Shown here: positions 25,190 through 34,551 of the stretch, piece by piece | Numbering within the stretch: position 1 is the first letter of the stretch | Layout of the letters: every line of letters begins with the position of its first letter | DNA from: Flavobacterium sp. 245 | GTDB lineage: Bacteria > Bacteroidota > Bacteroidia > Flavobacteriales > Flavobacteriaceae | Assembly: GCF_004362055.1 (NCBI RefSeq) | Contig: NZ_SNXB01000011.1 | Span: forward strand, 62,001 to 126,000 | Reading direction: 5' to 3' | Length of the DNA stretch: 64,000 bases | Program-made: the position numbers and the translations under genes | Notes under the pieces: model-generated | Told to the model about the DNA's origin: nothing | The model's input: the letters and a program-made list of their open reading frames with translations, nothing else | Database searches by the model: none

Positions 25190-28105
25190 TCATTTCAAAC
25201 AATCTCTTAAAATTGTCACCGGATGCATTGCTTTTCTATTTGTACCATCAAAAATCTGGTGGCGGCAACTTGTTCCTGCAGCTGCAATTGCCGTTGAAGG
25301 CTCCGTTGCACGAATTTTTGGAAACAAAGTATCTTCACCCATTTGCATACTGATTTCGTAATGCTCTTTTTCATACCCAAATGAACCCGCCATACCGCAA
25401 CAGCCCGAATTATAAATCGTAACTGTGCTGTTTTTAGGAACATTCAACATTGCAAAAGAAGCTTCAACAGTGCTTAATGATTTTTGATGACAATGTCCGT
25501 GGATCTTTATTGTTTTCGCCACATCTGAAAATTGTCCAGAATGAATTTTTCCTGCTGTAATTTCTCTTTTAAAAAACTCTTCGACTGTAAAAACATTTTT
25601 TGACAACTTTTCTGCGCTTTCTTTATCTTTTGCCAGTCGTAGATACTCATCTCTAAAAGTCAATATTGCTGATGGTTCGATTCCGATTAATGGCGTATTT
25701 TCAGAAATTAAATCTTTGAAAATAGTCACATTTTTATTGGCGATTTCCTGTGCTTCTTCCAGAAAACCTTTTGAAAGAAAAGCTCTTCCGCTTTCTTCAT
25801 GATCTGTAATAATTACTTCATAACCTAAAGCAGTTAACAATTCATATGCGTCAATTCCGACAGAGACATCATAATAATTGGTAAACTCATCACAAAAAAG
25901 ATATACTTTTCCATTTTTAAAAGAATTATTTACTGCTGATTTTCTATTTTTTGCGTACCATTTTTTAAAGGTCTTTGGTGCTAATAAAGGAACTTGCCTT
26001 TCCGAAGCAATTCCCATACCTTTTTTAACGAAAGATAAATTGGCAATAAAATTAGTTATTGAAGGTGTAATACTTCCTAATTCGTTCAATTTCGAATTAA
26101 AAGCAAATATTTTGTTGCGAACAGAAAATCCATTTGCTTTTTGGTACTGGTACAAAAATTCTGCTTTTAAAGTCGCCACATCTACATTACTTGGACATTC
26201 GCTGGCGCAGGCTTTGCAACTCACGCATAATTCAAATACTTTATATAATTCTTCGTGGTCGAATTTGTTTTCTTTTTCAGAATTGGTTAAATATTCTCTT
26301 AGCGCATTAGCTCTGGCACGAGTTGTATCTTTTTCGTTTCGGGTAGCGCGGTAACTCGGACATAACGTTCCCCCTGCTGAAGGCAGTTTGCGACAGTCAC
26401 CTGAACCGTTGCATTTTTCTGCAGCACGCAAAATTCCTAAACTATCAGAGAAATCATGAATCGTTTTAATTTCCGGTTCTACCCTTCCTGCTTCGAAACG
26501 AAGATTTTCATCCATTTTAGAAGCATTTACAATTTTCCCAACGTTCAAAATGGTATTAGGATCAAATGCTTTTTTTATTCGTTTGAGCAGTTCATAATTT
26601 TTGTCACCAATCATAAAAGGCAGAAATTCTCCTCGCAAAATTCCGTCGCCATGTTCGCCGCTTAACGAACCTCTATATCTTTTTACCAAATGAGCCACTT
26701 CCGTGGATATATTTCTAAACTGATGTAATCCTTCTTTTGTTTTTAAATTTATCTTCGGACGTAAGTGTAATTCTCCGGCACCGGCATGTGCGTAATAAAT
26801 CGCACTTTGTCCATGTCTTTCCATCATGGCGGCAAAATCAGCAATATAATTTGGAAGATCGCTGAGTTCAACTGCGGTATCTTCAATAGAATCGGCAGCT
26901 TTATCATCGCCAACAATGCTTCCTAAAAGTCCCAGACCTGCTTTTCGAACCTCATTTACTTTATCAATATCAGCTCCGTAAATTTTAGGCAGCGCATATC
27001 CAAAATTATTATCCGTCAGCTCCTTAATCAGAGCATCGGCTTGTAATTCGGCATCTTCCATACTAATATGCGATCCAACTTCAAGCATAATAACAGCTTT
27101 AGGTTCTCCCACAATAAAAAATCGGTTTTTAGATTGTTCCCTGTTGGTTTTGGTACAATCTAAAATGGTATCGTCCATCATTTCGCATGTATACAAATGA
27201 TGTTTCATTGCCGTAACCACTGCTTCTAAACTTTCCTGAATGGTATGAAAATGCGCCACAACCATGATATTGTTTGTTGGTGGCAAATCATCTACTTTCA
27301 AGGTAATCTCTGTGGTAAACGCCAGAGTTCCCTCACTTCCGCAAAGCAATTTCCCTAAATTAATGGTGCTTTCAGTTCCCGAAAAAAGTTCTGATTTTAA
27401 CAATGCATCAATGGCATAACCTGTATTTCGTCTGTGAATTTCTGGTTTTGGAAATTCCCTCGTAATTTCTTCCTGATTTTCTTTATTTGAAAGTTCCTCG
27501 TAAATCGTTTTATAAATTTTACTTTCTAAAGAATCGCCCTTTGTCTTCTCAATAAACTCGTCTGAAGACAAATCCTTAAAAACTGCAATACTTCCGTCAC
27601 TCAAAACCGCTTTTATTTCCACAATTTTATCTCGGGTAACACCATAACGTATCGAAGTTGTTCCAGATGAATTGTTTCCAACCATTCCACCAATCATACA
27701 ACGATTTGTGGTTGAAGTAGTCGGACTGAAAAATAAACCATGTGGCTTTAAATACAAATTCAGTTCATCGCGAATTACCCCAGGCTGAACGGTAATGGTT
27801 TTCTTTTCGGCATCAAAAGCAACAATTTTGGTAAAATGTTTCGAAACATCTACAATAATTCCGTTTCCAACAGTTTGACCCGCCAGAGAAGTTCCTGCCG
27901 TTCTGGGCGTTATTGAAATATTATTTTCTGAAGCAAAGCGAATGATTTTTACAATATCATCTTCGGTTTTAGGAATCGCAACGGCTTTCGGCATAATTCT
28001 ATATGCTGAAGCATCTGTAGCGTACAGTTTTTTATGAAGATCATCATAAAAAAGAGTTCCTTCTAAGGAATCAGATAGTTGTTGTAATTGACGAGAATCG
28101 GGCAT
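25190..28105 (-). CDS. FAD/Fe-S dehydrogenase, probable D-lactate (D-2-hydroxyacid) dehydrogenase
   Basis: The 971-residue protein fuses a GlcD-type FAD-binding domain (RTAGTSLAGQTVG near residue 60, GGMVGNNSSGT near 143, LSGEHGDG near 483) with a 4Fe-4S module (CVSCKACASECP near 636) and a CCG-type C-terminal domain (GHCHQKS, SGCCGMAGSFGYE). This is the layout of YdiJ/Dld-II type flavoproteins, which oxidise D-2-hydroxyacids and pass electrons on. There is no signal peptide. Its place in the same arm as nagB and opposite murQ, whose reaction releases D-lactate, makes D-lactate to pyruvate the likely reaction. D-2-hydroxyglutarate is the main alternative. Confidence 0.9.
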   Translation of the reverse strand: MPDSRQLQQLSDSLEGTLFYDDLHKKLYATDASAYRIMPKAVAIPKTEDDIVKIIRFASENNISITPRTAGTSLAGQTVGNGIIVDVSKHFTKIVAFDAEKKTITVQPGVIRDELNLYLKPHGLFFSPTTSTTNRCMIGGMVGNNSSGTTSIRYGVTRDKIVEIKAVLSDGSIAVFKDLSSDEFIEKTKGDSLESKIYKTIYEELSNKENQEEITREFPKPEIHRRNTGYAIDALLKSELFSGTESTINLGKLLCGSEGTLAFTTEITLKVDDLPPTNNIMVVAHFHTIQESLEAVVTAMKHHLYTCEMMDDTILDCTKTNREQSKNRFFIVGEPKAVIMLEVGSHISMEDAELQADALIKELTDNNFGYALPKIYGADIDKVNEVRKAGLGLLGSIVGDDKAADSIEDTAVELSDLPNYIADFAAMMERHGQSAIYYAHAGAGELHLRPKINLKTKEGLHQFRNISTEVAHLVKRYRGSLSGEHGDGILRGEFLPFMIGDKNYELLKRIKKAFDPNTILNVGKIVNASKMDENLRFEAGRVEPEIKTIHDFSDSLGILRAAEKCNGSGDCRKLPSAGGTLCPSYRATRNEKDTTRARANALREYLTNSEKENKFDHEELYKVFELCVSCKACASECPSNVDVATLKAEFLYQYQKANGFSVRNKIFAFNSKLNELGSITPSITNFIANLSFVKKGMGIASERQVPLLAPKTFKKWYAKNRKSAVNNSFKNGKVYLFCDEFTNYYDVSVGIDAYELLTALGYEVIITDHEESGRAFLSKGFLEEAQEIANKNVTIFKDLISENTPLIGIEPSAILTFRDEYLRLAKDKESAEKLSKNVFTVEEFFKREITAGKIHSGQFSDVAKTIKIHGHCHQKSLSTVEASFAMLNVPKNSTVTIYNSGCCGMAGSFGYEKEHYEISMQMGEDTLFPKIRATEPSTAIAAAGTSCRHQIFDGTNRKAMHPVTILRDCLK

Positions 28106-28146
28106 TTATTTGGTAATTGTTATTTTGTTAATCTGTTATATAAAGA

Positions 28147-28173
28147 CCTAACAGGTTTTAAAAACCTGTTACG
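28147..28173. repeat. CCTAACAGGTTTT palindrome, copy 4
   Basis: CCTAACAGGTTTT-A-AAAACCTGTTACG has one mismatch at its right end. It fills the short gap between nagB and the dehydrogenase gene. Confidence 0.85.
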
Positions 28174-28187
28174 TCTGAATTGAATTA

Positions 28188-30116
28188 CTAGTAATCAAAA
28201 CGTTTAAAAGCTTCGATTGCTTCATATTCTGCCAAACCTAATTCATCGTATAAGATGGCTGTATTTTTATTTCGGTCTTCGGCTCTAACCCAGAATTCTC
28301 TTGAATCATTTCCTTGGAACATAACGCGGTCTTTTTGAGACTGGTGATACAAGATTGCATGGCGTTTCAGCAATACTTCTGACGGAGAAAGCGGAACGGC
28401 CATATCAATTTCGTGGATATCCCATTCGTGCCAAGCGCCTCGGTAAAGCCATAACCAGCAGTCATCCATGTATTTTTCTGGCTTCAATTCCTTCATTGCT
28501 GCAAAAATCGCGTTCAGACATACTTCATGCGTTCCATGCGGATCTGCCAGATCTCCGGCCGCAAAAACCTGATGCGGTTTTATTTTGGCAATAATATCTT
28601 TTACAATCGCAACATCTTCTGGTCCCAACGGATTCTTTTTGACCTGTCCTGTTTCATAAAACGGAAGATCCAAAAAGTGCGTATTCTCATCTTTCAGTCC
28701 GATGTATCTTGTTGCGGCATACGATTCTCTTCTTCTGATCAATCCTTTCAGTTTTCTCACTTCAAGAGAATCGATCTGATTTTCAGATTTGCTGTTCAAA
28801 AACTCGATTACCGATTTGAAGTTGATGTCTTTTGGAAGATTATCTCCAACAAAATCGTTGCACACTTCAGCAAATTTCAGTGCTTCATCGTCTGTAACGG
28901 CAATATTTCCAGAGGTTTGATATACAACATGTACATCATGTCCTTGTTTGATCAATTTTGAAAAAGTTCCTCCCATCGAAATCACGTCATCATCTGGATG
29001 CGGACTGAAAAGGATCACTCGTTTTTTTGCCGGATTGGCTCTTTCTGGACGATGCGAATCATCTGTATTCGGTTTTCCTCCAGGCCATCCTGTAATGGTA
29101 TGCTGCAGAATGTTGAACATATTGATGTTCAAATCATAAGCAGAACCTCCAAGTGCTAATAAATCAGACATTCCGTTGTTGTTGTAGTCACGGTCTGTCA
29201 ATTTCAAGATAGATTGTTTTGTTTTTTTACAAAGCCAAACAATCGCCTTGCTTTTTAATTCTTCTGTCCAAATACATTCTCCAACAAGCCAAGGTGTTTT
29301 GAAACGCGTCAACTCTGAAGCTGCCGACTGATCCAATACAAAAGTTGCGTTTGGGTGATTTTGTAAAAACGTTGCCGGAACATCAGAACTTATTTCGCCT
29401 TGAATTGTTCGCTTAATAATTGAGGCTTTATTTTGTCCCCAAGCCATCAATACAATTCGCTTTGATCTCATAATGGTTGAAACTCCCATTGTGATCGCAC
29501 GTTTGGGAACATTGTCAATACCATTGAAATCAGATGAGGCATCGACTCTGGTGATATGATCTAAAGTAATAATTCTTGTTCCTGAATTGATATGCGATCC
29601 AGGTTCGTTGAAACCAACGTGTCCCGTACGCCCGATTCCTAACAACTGAAAATCAAGTCCGCCGGCTTGTTTAATTTTAAATTCGTAATCGATGCAGTAT
29701 TGATTTAATTCATCGATTGCAACTGTACCATCAGGAATATTTACATTCTCAGGCTTAATGTCGATATGGTTAAAAAGATGCTGGTGCATGAAGTAATGAT
29801 AGCTTTGACGATTCTCTCTATTCATTGGATAATATTCATCCAAATTGAAAGTGATTACGTTGGCAAAGCTTAGACCATCTTCTTTGTGCATTCGAACCAA
29901 TTCTTCGTATACTTTTATTGGCGAAGATCCTGTTGCCAGACCAAGTACACATGATTCGTTATTAGATTGTTTGGAACGTATTAATGCAGCTATTTCTTGA
30001 GCGACATTTTTTGAAGCGTCTGCAGAATTCTCAAAGATCACATTGTGATTTTTTTCAAATCGGGTTTCTTCAAATTTTCCAGGTATGTCGTAAGCCAAAG
30101 AAGTAGTGGTTTTCAT
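28188..30116 (-). CDS. nagB: Glucosamine-6-phosphate deaminase with C-terminal PIG-L/LmbE domain
   Basis: NagB turns GlcN-6-P into fructose-6-P and ammonia. I start it at 30116 (MKTTTSLAYDIPGKFE, 642 residues). The N-terminal 270 residues are NagB: LGLATGSSPIKVYEEL, FNLDEYYP, LLGIGRTGHVGFNEPGS and DVPATFLQNHPN. From about residue 375 a PIG-L-type zinc hydrolase domain follows: ILFSPHPDDDVISMGG with the HPDD ligands and a later DPHGTHEVC. Standard NagB has about 265 residues, so the added domain doubles it; this fusion is a recurrent Bacteroidota form. It is first of the minus arm after the regulator, with an operator-like inverted repeat upstream. Confidence 0.95.
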   Translation of the reverse strand: MKTTTSLAYDIPGKFEETRFEKNHNVIFENSADASKNVAQEIAALIRSKQSNNESCVLGLATGSSPIKVYEELVRMHKEDGLSFANVITFNLDEYYPMNRENRQSYHYFMHQHLFNHIDIKPENVNIPDGTVAIDELNQYCIDYEFKIKQAGGLDFQLLGIGRTGHVGFNEPGSHINSGTRIITLDHITRVDASSDFNGIDNVPKRAITMGVSTIMRSKRIVLMAWGQNKASIIKRTIQGEISSDVPATFLQNHPNATFVLDQSAASELTRFKTPWLVGECIWTEELKSKAIVWLCKKTKQSILKLTDRDYNNNGMSDLLALGGSAYDLNINMFNILQHTITGWPGGKPNTDDSHRPERANPAKKRVILFSPHPDDDVISMGGTFSKLIKQGHDVHVVYQTSGNIAVTDDEALKFAEVCNDFVGDNLPKDINFKSVIEFLNSKSENQIDSLEVRKLKGLIRRRESYAATRYIGLKDENTHFLDLPFYETGQVKKNPLGPEDVAIVKDIIAKIKPHQVFAAGDLADPHGTHEVCLNAIFAAMKELKPEKYMDDCWLWLYRGAWHEWDIHEIDMAVPLSPSEVLLKRHAILYHQSQKDRVMFQGNDSREFWVRAEDRNKNTAILYDELGLAEYEAIEAFKRFDY

Positions 30117-30149
30117 AATATATCTATTGTAGTTAAAATTTAGTTTTAA

Positions 30150-30157
30150 CAAATATA
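30150..30157 (-). promoter_or_regulatory. -7 box of nagB
   Basis: The minus strand reads TATATTTG (TAnnTTTG) 33 bp before the start at 30116. A well-spaced -33 TTTG is not evident, which would fit control by the operator just upstream. Confidence 0.45.
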
Positions 30158-30184
30158 GATACAAAAAACAAAACGACTACATTA

Positions 30185-30225
30185 TTTTGCGTTATTTAAC
30201 AAAATAAAATTAAAATAACGCAAAA
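30185..30225. promoter_or_regulatory. Operator-like inverted repeat upstream of nagB
   Basis: TTTTGCGTTATTT (30185-30197) and its exact complement AAATAACGCAAAA (30213-30225) are spaced by 15 bp. They lie between the DeoR gene and nagB, next to the nagB -7 box. The same motif recurs before susC at 31149. Confidence 0.7.
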
Positions 30226-30256
30226 AAACGCATAAATGTTTGACTGATATTTTAGA

Positions 30257-31006
30257 TTACAATATGAAAACGCCAGATTTTCGGTATTCTTCCAGCCTTG
30301 CATCTTCAGGATTTAAATTCGTCACAATCGTATCCAACTGGTTCAAATCACAGACAACATGAGGCATTTTTGTATTTAATTTTTCTGAAGAAAACATTGA
30401 AACGACTCTATCAGAAGCTTCTATCATTGCCTTTTTAACCATTGAGACTTCATATCCAATCTCCGTAAGTCCTTGTTTTATATTAATGCTGCTCGCTCCA
30501 ATAAAACAGATATCGGCCTTAATTTTAGACACCACCTGCATCACATCTATACCAATGGTAACCATTGCGTTTTTTTGCATTTTTCCCCCAATAAATATTA
30601 AATCTATATTTGGATGCTGCGATAACTGCATGGCAATTGGAAGACTATACGTATATATTGTAGCTTTTAAATCGGAAGGAATAAGTTTTGCAAATACTAA
30701 ATTTGTACTTCCTCCACTCATTATAATAACTTGGTCATCATGCAATAAAGACAATGCTTTTGTTACAATCTGCTTTTTTTCCTCTTCATCTGAAATGTGT
30801 ATATCAAAAACATTTGCAGATTTTTCTTTAACCTGTACTGCCCCGCCATACACCTTCTCCAGCAGTTTCTTGCTATCGAGTTCGTTTAAATCTCGTCTAA
30901 TTGTGTCTTCTGACAAATCCAAAGCCAAAGCCAAATCAGTTGTCACAACCTTCTGTTCTTCAACAAGCTTAGTCATTATATATTTATGTCTTTCGGCTTT
31001 CAGCAT
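30257..31006 (-). CDS. DeoR-family transcriptional regulator of the amino-sugar locus
   Basis: The 249-residue protein has the DeoR helix-turn-helix (VTTDLALALDLSEDTIRRDLNEL at about 19-41, with the TIRRDL signature) and the C-terminal sugar-phosphate sensor fold (VIIMSGGSTN, CFIGASSI, SDRVVSMFSSEKL). DeoR proteins usually repress sugar operons until a phosphorylated sugar binds. Here GlcNAc-6-P, MurNAc-6-P or GlcN-6-P is the expected effector. It stands at the divergence point between the two arms, with TTTTGCGTTATTT sites on both of its sides, so it likely controls both arms and itself. Confidence 0.93.
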   Translation of the reverse strand: MLKAERHKYIMTKLVEEQKVVTTDLALALDLSEDTIRRDLNELDSKKLLEKVYGGAVQVKEKSANVFDIHISDEEEKKQIVTKALSLLHDDQVIIMSGGSTNLVFAKLIPSDLKATIYTYSLPIAMQLSQHPNIDLIFIGGKMQKNAMVTIGIDVMQVVSKIKADICFIGASSINIKQGLTEIGYEVSMVKKAMIEASDRVVSMFSSEKLNTKMPHVVCDLNQLDTIVTNLNPEDARLEEYRKSGVFIL

Positions 31007-31088
31007 GCTTTTAAAAAGTTAAAAATTCAGAGCAAATATATCAAATAATTCTATTGAATGTGTAGGATTAAGAAAAAACTGCAATAGT

Positions 31089-31163
31089 TTGCGTTTTTTG
31101 CCTTAAAAAGCAAAAACTAAAAAAAATAAATATTCATAAAATGCGTTATTTTGCGTTATTTTA
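31089..31163. promoter_or_regulatory. Operator-like repeats upstream of susC and the regulator gene
   Basis: TGCGTTATTT (31142-31151) and TTTTGCGTTATTTT (31149-31162) are tandem copies of the motif seen before nagB. A related AGTTTGCGTTTTTTGC with a GCAAAAACT partner lies near 31086-31119. They sit between the divergent DeoR gene and susC. Confidence 0.65.
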
Positions 31164-31196
31164 GTTAATTTTTGAAAAAAAGTACAAAATAATGCA

Positions 31197-31223
31197 TTTG
31201 TATGCAATAAATAAATATATTTG
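31197..31223 (+). promoter_or_regulatory. Promoter of susC
   Basis: TATATTTG (31216-31223) fits the -7 box. TTTG at 31197 lies 15 bp upstream, a little closer than the usual 19-21 bp. The leader to the ATG at 31253 is about 25 nt. Confidence 0.45.
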
Positions 31224-31252
31224 CTCAACAACCATAAAAAAACCAGATAATT

Positions 31253-34200
31253 ATGAAAAAACTATTTCTTATTTCATTGTTGGTTTTGTTCATTCAAGCA
31301 AGTTTTGGGCAAACAAAAACAATCACTGGAACTGTAAAAAACAAAGCAGATGGATTTCCGATACCCGGAGTCAGCGTAATGATCCAAGGAACATCCAATG
31401 GAGCTACTACTGATTTTGACGGAAAATTCAGCATCAGTGTAGCGCCGGGTCGAGCTCTAGCTTTTAGCTACATGGGATTTGAAACTCAAGTAGTAAAAAT
31501 TGAAGGGCAACAGACAGTAAATATTGAACTATCGTCAAGCACTGCAAAATTAGACGAAGTAGTTGTAGTGGGATTCTCTTCTCAGAAAAAAGCAAATCTT
31601 ACAGGAGCAGTTGCTAAGGTAGATGTTAAAAAAGCTTTAGGAAGTATTCCTATTACAGATATCACAAAAGGTTTACAAGGAACTACTCCTGGACTTAATA
31701 TTACTTATAATTCAGGTAATATCAGCAAACAATCAAATGTTAATATTCGTGGAGCTGGAACTATTGTAAATGGAGTAGCTACAGGATCACCACTTATTTT
31801 AGTTGATGGTGTTCCAGGAGATCTGTCATTACTAAATGCAGAAGACGTAGAATCGATGTCTGTACTTAAAGATGCCGCTTCTGCTTCTATTTATGGTGCA
31901 CGTGCTGCATTTGGAGTTATATTAATTACTACTAAAAGTGGTAAAAATGCTAAAGGAAAAGTACGCTTCGCATATAGCAACAATACAGGAGTAAGCAACC
32001 CAATTTCTTTGGTTAACTTTAACGACCCTACTGTAGAGCTTCCGGCAATGATCGAGGCACAAGCCAGAGCTGGTAATGCAAATCCAGAATCTTTTGGTAT
32101 GAACTACAAAACATTATTGCCAGGTATCATTAACTGGAAAGAAAAATATGCTGCAACAAGAAACCCTAATGATAAAACGATGATTTTGGGTGAAGATTTT
32201 GACGTTATTGGCGGAAAAGAATATTTCTACAGAATTTGGAATCCGCATGATGAAATGTTAAAAAAGAATGCAATACAAACGCTTCATAATTTATCAGCTC
32301 AAGGTTCTTTAGGTGAAAAAAGTTCGTTTATTGTGTCGTTAGGTCTTGCTAATCAAGAAGGTGTAATGAAAATCAATACTGAAACCAACAAAAGATTCAA
32401 CCTTAACCTTGGCATGACTACACAGTTAGCAAGCTGGCTTACCGGAGATTTTAAAGTATTAGGAACTTTCCAAGAATATGATTCTCCTTTCAACTACTAT
32501 AACAGTGGTCTTGATACAGAAGGTAACGGATATTTTGGATATTACATGCGTTGGGGTTCTTATTTCCCTTATGGTACTTATAATGGTACTTATTTTAGAC
32601 ATGCACCAGGTTACATGTCAAACGCATCTCGAAATGAAAATAAGTCAAATGATATGAGGATAAGTGGAAGACTTACTGCTCAAATTACGAAAGATTTTAA
32701 TATCGTTGGAGAATATAGTGTAAACAACAATTTTTCAAGCCTTAAAATGAACGGTGGCCAAATACCTCTTTGGGACTGGTGGACAAGTGCTGCTGACTTA
32801 GTTGCAGGAAAACCTACAATAATGGAAAGTGCAAATGATTTTGTTGCGCAAGCCAAATCATCTTATACAAGAAATGTAGCAAATATCTTTGGAAACTATA
32901 CTAAAACATTAGGTGACAACCATAACTTTAAAGTATTAGGCGGTTTGAACTCAGAATGGTATGATTTCGAAAGAACATATGCTCGTAGAAATACACTTTT
33001 GGATAAAAACAAACCAGAATTTAATTTAGCTATTGGAGATCAATTTACTTCACCTCTTGTTTCTACTGCAATTTTAAACCCAGGCTTGTCAAGATATGCA
33101 ATTGCCGGATTTTTTGCACGTGTGAATTATGATTACAAAGGAAAATATTTGTTGGAAATCAACGGACGTTATGACGGTTCATCAAAATTCCCTACAGATG
33201 AGCAATGGGGGTTCTTCCCTTCTGCTTCTGTTGGATATAGAATTTCTGAAGAAGGTTTCATGGAAAGCACAAAAAGCTGGTTAAATGATTTGAAAATCCG
33301 TGGATCTGTTGGTTCAATTGGAAATCAAAACATTGCTGCAAATGCCTTTTTACCAACTATGACTAACTCTAACCCATTTTGGCTAGGTAGTGGTGCAACT
33401 GTACCTCCTTCTGTTAATCAGCCATCAAATGTTGATCCTGATTTAACTTGGGAAAAAGTAACTACTCAAGACGTAGGTATTGATATTAGAATTTTTAATA
33501 TGTTAGGTTTGACTTTTGATTATTACCAACGTGATACAAAAGGAATGCTAGCTCCAGGAAAAACGCTTCCAGGTTCATTTGGTCAGGCTGCTGCCAATAC
33601 AAACTCAGGAAATTTAAGAACAACTGGTTGGGAACTAGCGCTTAACTTTAACAAAAACATAAACCAAAACATAAGTGTTTATGCAGATCTTACCCTTTCA
33701 GACAATACTACAGAAGTAACTGAATGGAACAATACTTCTAAACTTTTGGGATCTTTTTATGCAGGTCAAAAAATTGGCGAAATCTGGGGATTAGAAACAG
33801 ACCGATTAATTCAATCTACAGATCAAATTGACGCAACAGGATTAATTGTAAATGGAGTTGATTATAAAAACATAAGAACTGGTACTTTTAGATATGGTGC
33901 TGGAGATGTAATGTACAAGGACATAAACGGAGACGGAATAATTTCAAGAGGAGATGGAACAGCTACTAACCCAGGAGATTTAAAAGTTATTGGTAATACA
34001 ACGCCTCGTTACCAATATGGAGTTCGTCTTGGTGGTGCTTTATACGGTTTTGATATTGATGCTTTCTTTCAAGGAGTTGGAAAACGCGAATATTGGGCAA
34101 CTTCTGACTTAGTATTGCCTTTCTACAACAGAACAGATGCTATGTATGAAAACCAAAATGACTACTGGACACCGCAAAATACAGATGCGTATTTCCCTAA

Positions 34201-34519
34201 TCCATACCCTGGACATGCTGGTAATGCTTTTGGAACTTATGCGCCTGGATCAAACAATTTTGTCGCACAATCACGTTATTTATTAGACATGTCCTATTTA
34301 CGTCTAAAATCGATGACTATTGGATATACTCTTCCTAAAAGTATTACCCAAAAAGTGGGAATTGACAAAGTTAGACCGTATATTTCAGGTTTAAACCTAG
34401 CTACTTGGAAAAGCAGCAAATTGCCAGTAGATCCTGAAATTAATGAAACTGAAGCGGCATGGGGAAGAACTTTCCCTTATTCTAAAACAATATCATTTGG
34501 TATACAACTTGCGTTTTAA
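31253..34519 (+). CDS. SusC-family TonB-dependent outer-membrane transporter
   Basis: The 1088-residue protein has a signal peptide (MKKLFLISLLVLFIQASFG), a carboxypeptidase-like domain (TGTVKNKADGFPIPGVSV, DFDGKFSI, SYMGFETQ), the SusC TonB-box region LDEVVVVGF near residue 102, a plug (NVNIRGAGTI, LVDGVPGDLS, SIYGARAAFGVILITTK) and a barrel ending in an aromatic strand (SFGIQLAF). SusC proteins import oligosaccharides or glycopeptides with a SusD lid. The genes downstream suggest muropeptides or GlcNAc/MurNAc oligosaccharides as cargo. susD follows after 32 bp. Confidence 0.96.
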   Translation: MKKLFLISLLVLFIQASFGQTKTITGTVKNKADGFPIPGVSVMIQGTSNGATTDFDGKFSISVAPGRALAFSYMGFETQVVKIEGQQTVNIELSSSTAKLDEVVVVGFSSQKKANLTGAVAKVDVKKALGSIPITDITKGLQGTTPGLNITYNSGNISKQSNVNIRGAGTIVNGVATGSPLILVDGVPGDLSLLNAEDVESMSVLKDAASASIYGARAAFGVILITTKSGKNAKGKVRFAYSNNTGVSNPISLVNFNDPTVELPAMIEAQARAGNANPESFGMNYKTLLPGIINWKEKYAATRNPNDKTMILGEDFDVIGGKEYFYRIWNPHDEMLKKNAIQTLHNLSAQGSLGEKSSFIVSLGLANQEGVMKINTETNKRFNLNLGMTTQLASWLTGDFKVLGTFQEYDSPFNYYNSGLDTEGNGYFGYYMRWGSYFPYGTYNGTYFRHAPGYMSNASRNENKSNDMRISGRLTAQITKDFNIVGEYSVNNNFSSLKMNGGQIPLWDWWTSAADLVAGKPTIMESANDFVAQAKSSYTRNVANIFGNYTKTLGDNHNFKVLGGLNSEWYDFERTYARRNTLLDKNKPEFNLAIGDQFTSPLVSTAILNPGLSRYAIAGFFARVNYDYKGKYLLEINGRYDGSSKFPTDEQWGFFPSASVGYRISEEGFMESTKSWLNDLKIRGSVGSIGNQNIAANAFLPTMTNSNPFWLGSGATVPPSVNQPSNVDPDLTWEKVTTQDVGIDIRIFNMLGLTFDYYQRDTKGMLAPGKTLPGSFGQAAANTNSGNLRTTGWELALNFNKNINQNISVYADLTLSDNTTEVTEWNNTSKLLGSFYAGQKIGEIWGLETDRLIQSTDQIDATGLIVNGVDYKNIRTGTFRYGAGDVMYKDINGDGIISRGDGTATNPGDLKVIGNTTPRYQYGVRLGGALYGFDIDAFFQGVGKREYWATSDLVLPFYNRTDAMYENQNDYWTPQNTDAYFPNPYPGHAGNAFGTYAPGSNNFVAQSRYLLDMSYLRLKSMTIGYTLPKSITQKVGIDKVRPYISGLNLATWKSSKLPVDPEINETEAAWGRTFPYSKTISFGIQLAF

Positions 34520-34551
34520 AAAAGGTATTTAAAAATTAAAAATTAATCAAA

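Noticed and set aside
25878..26354. Open frame of 158 codons on the plus strand
   Set aside because: It lies wholly inside the antisense strand of the FAD/Fe-S dehydrogenase and has no motif or leader.
30486..31022. Long open frame of 178 codons opposite the DeoR gene
   Set aside because: It is the antisense shadow of a well-supported regulator, with no family motif and a Ser/Cys-rich composition typical of reverse frames.
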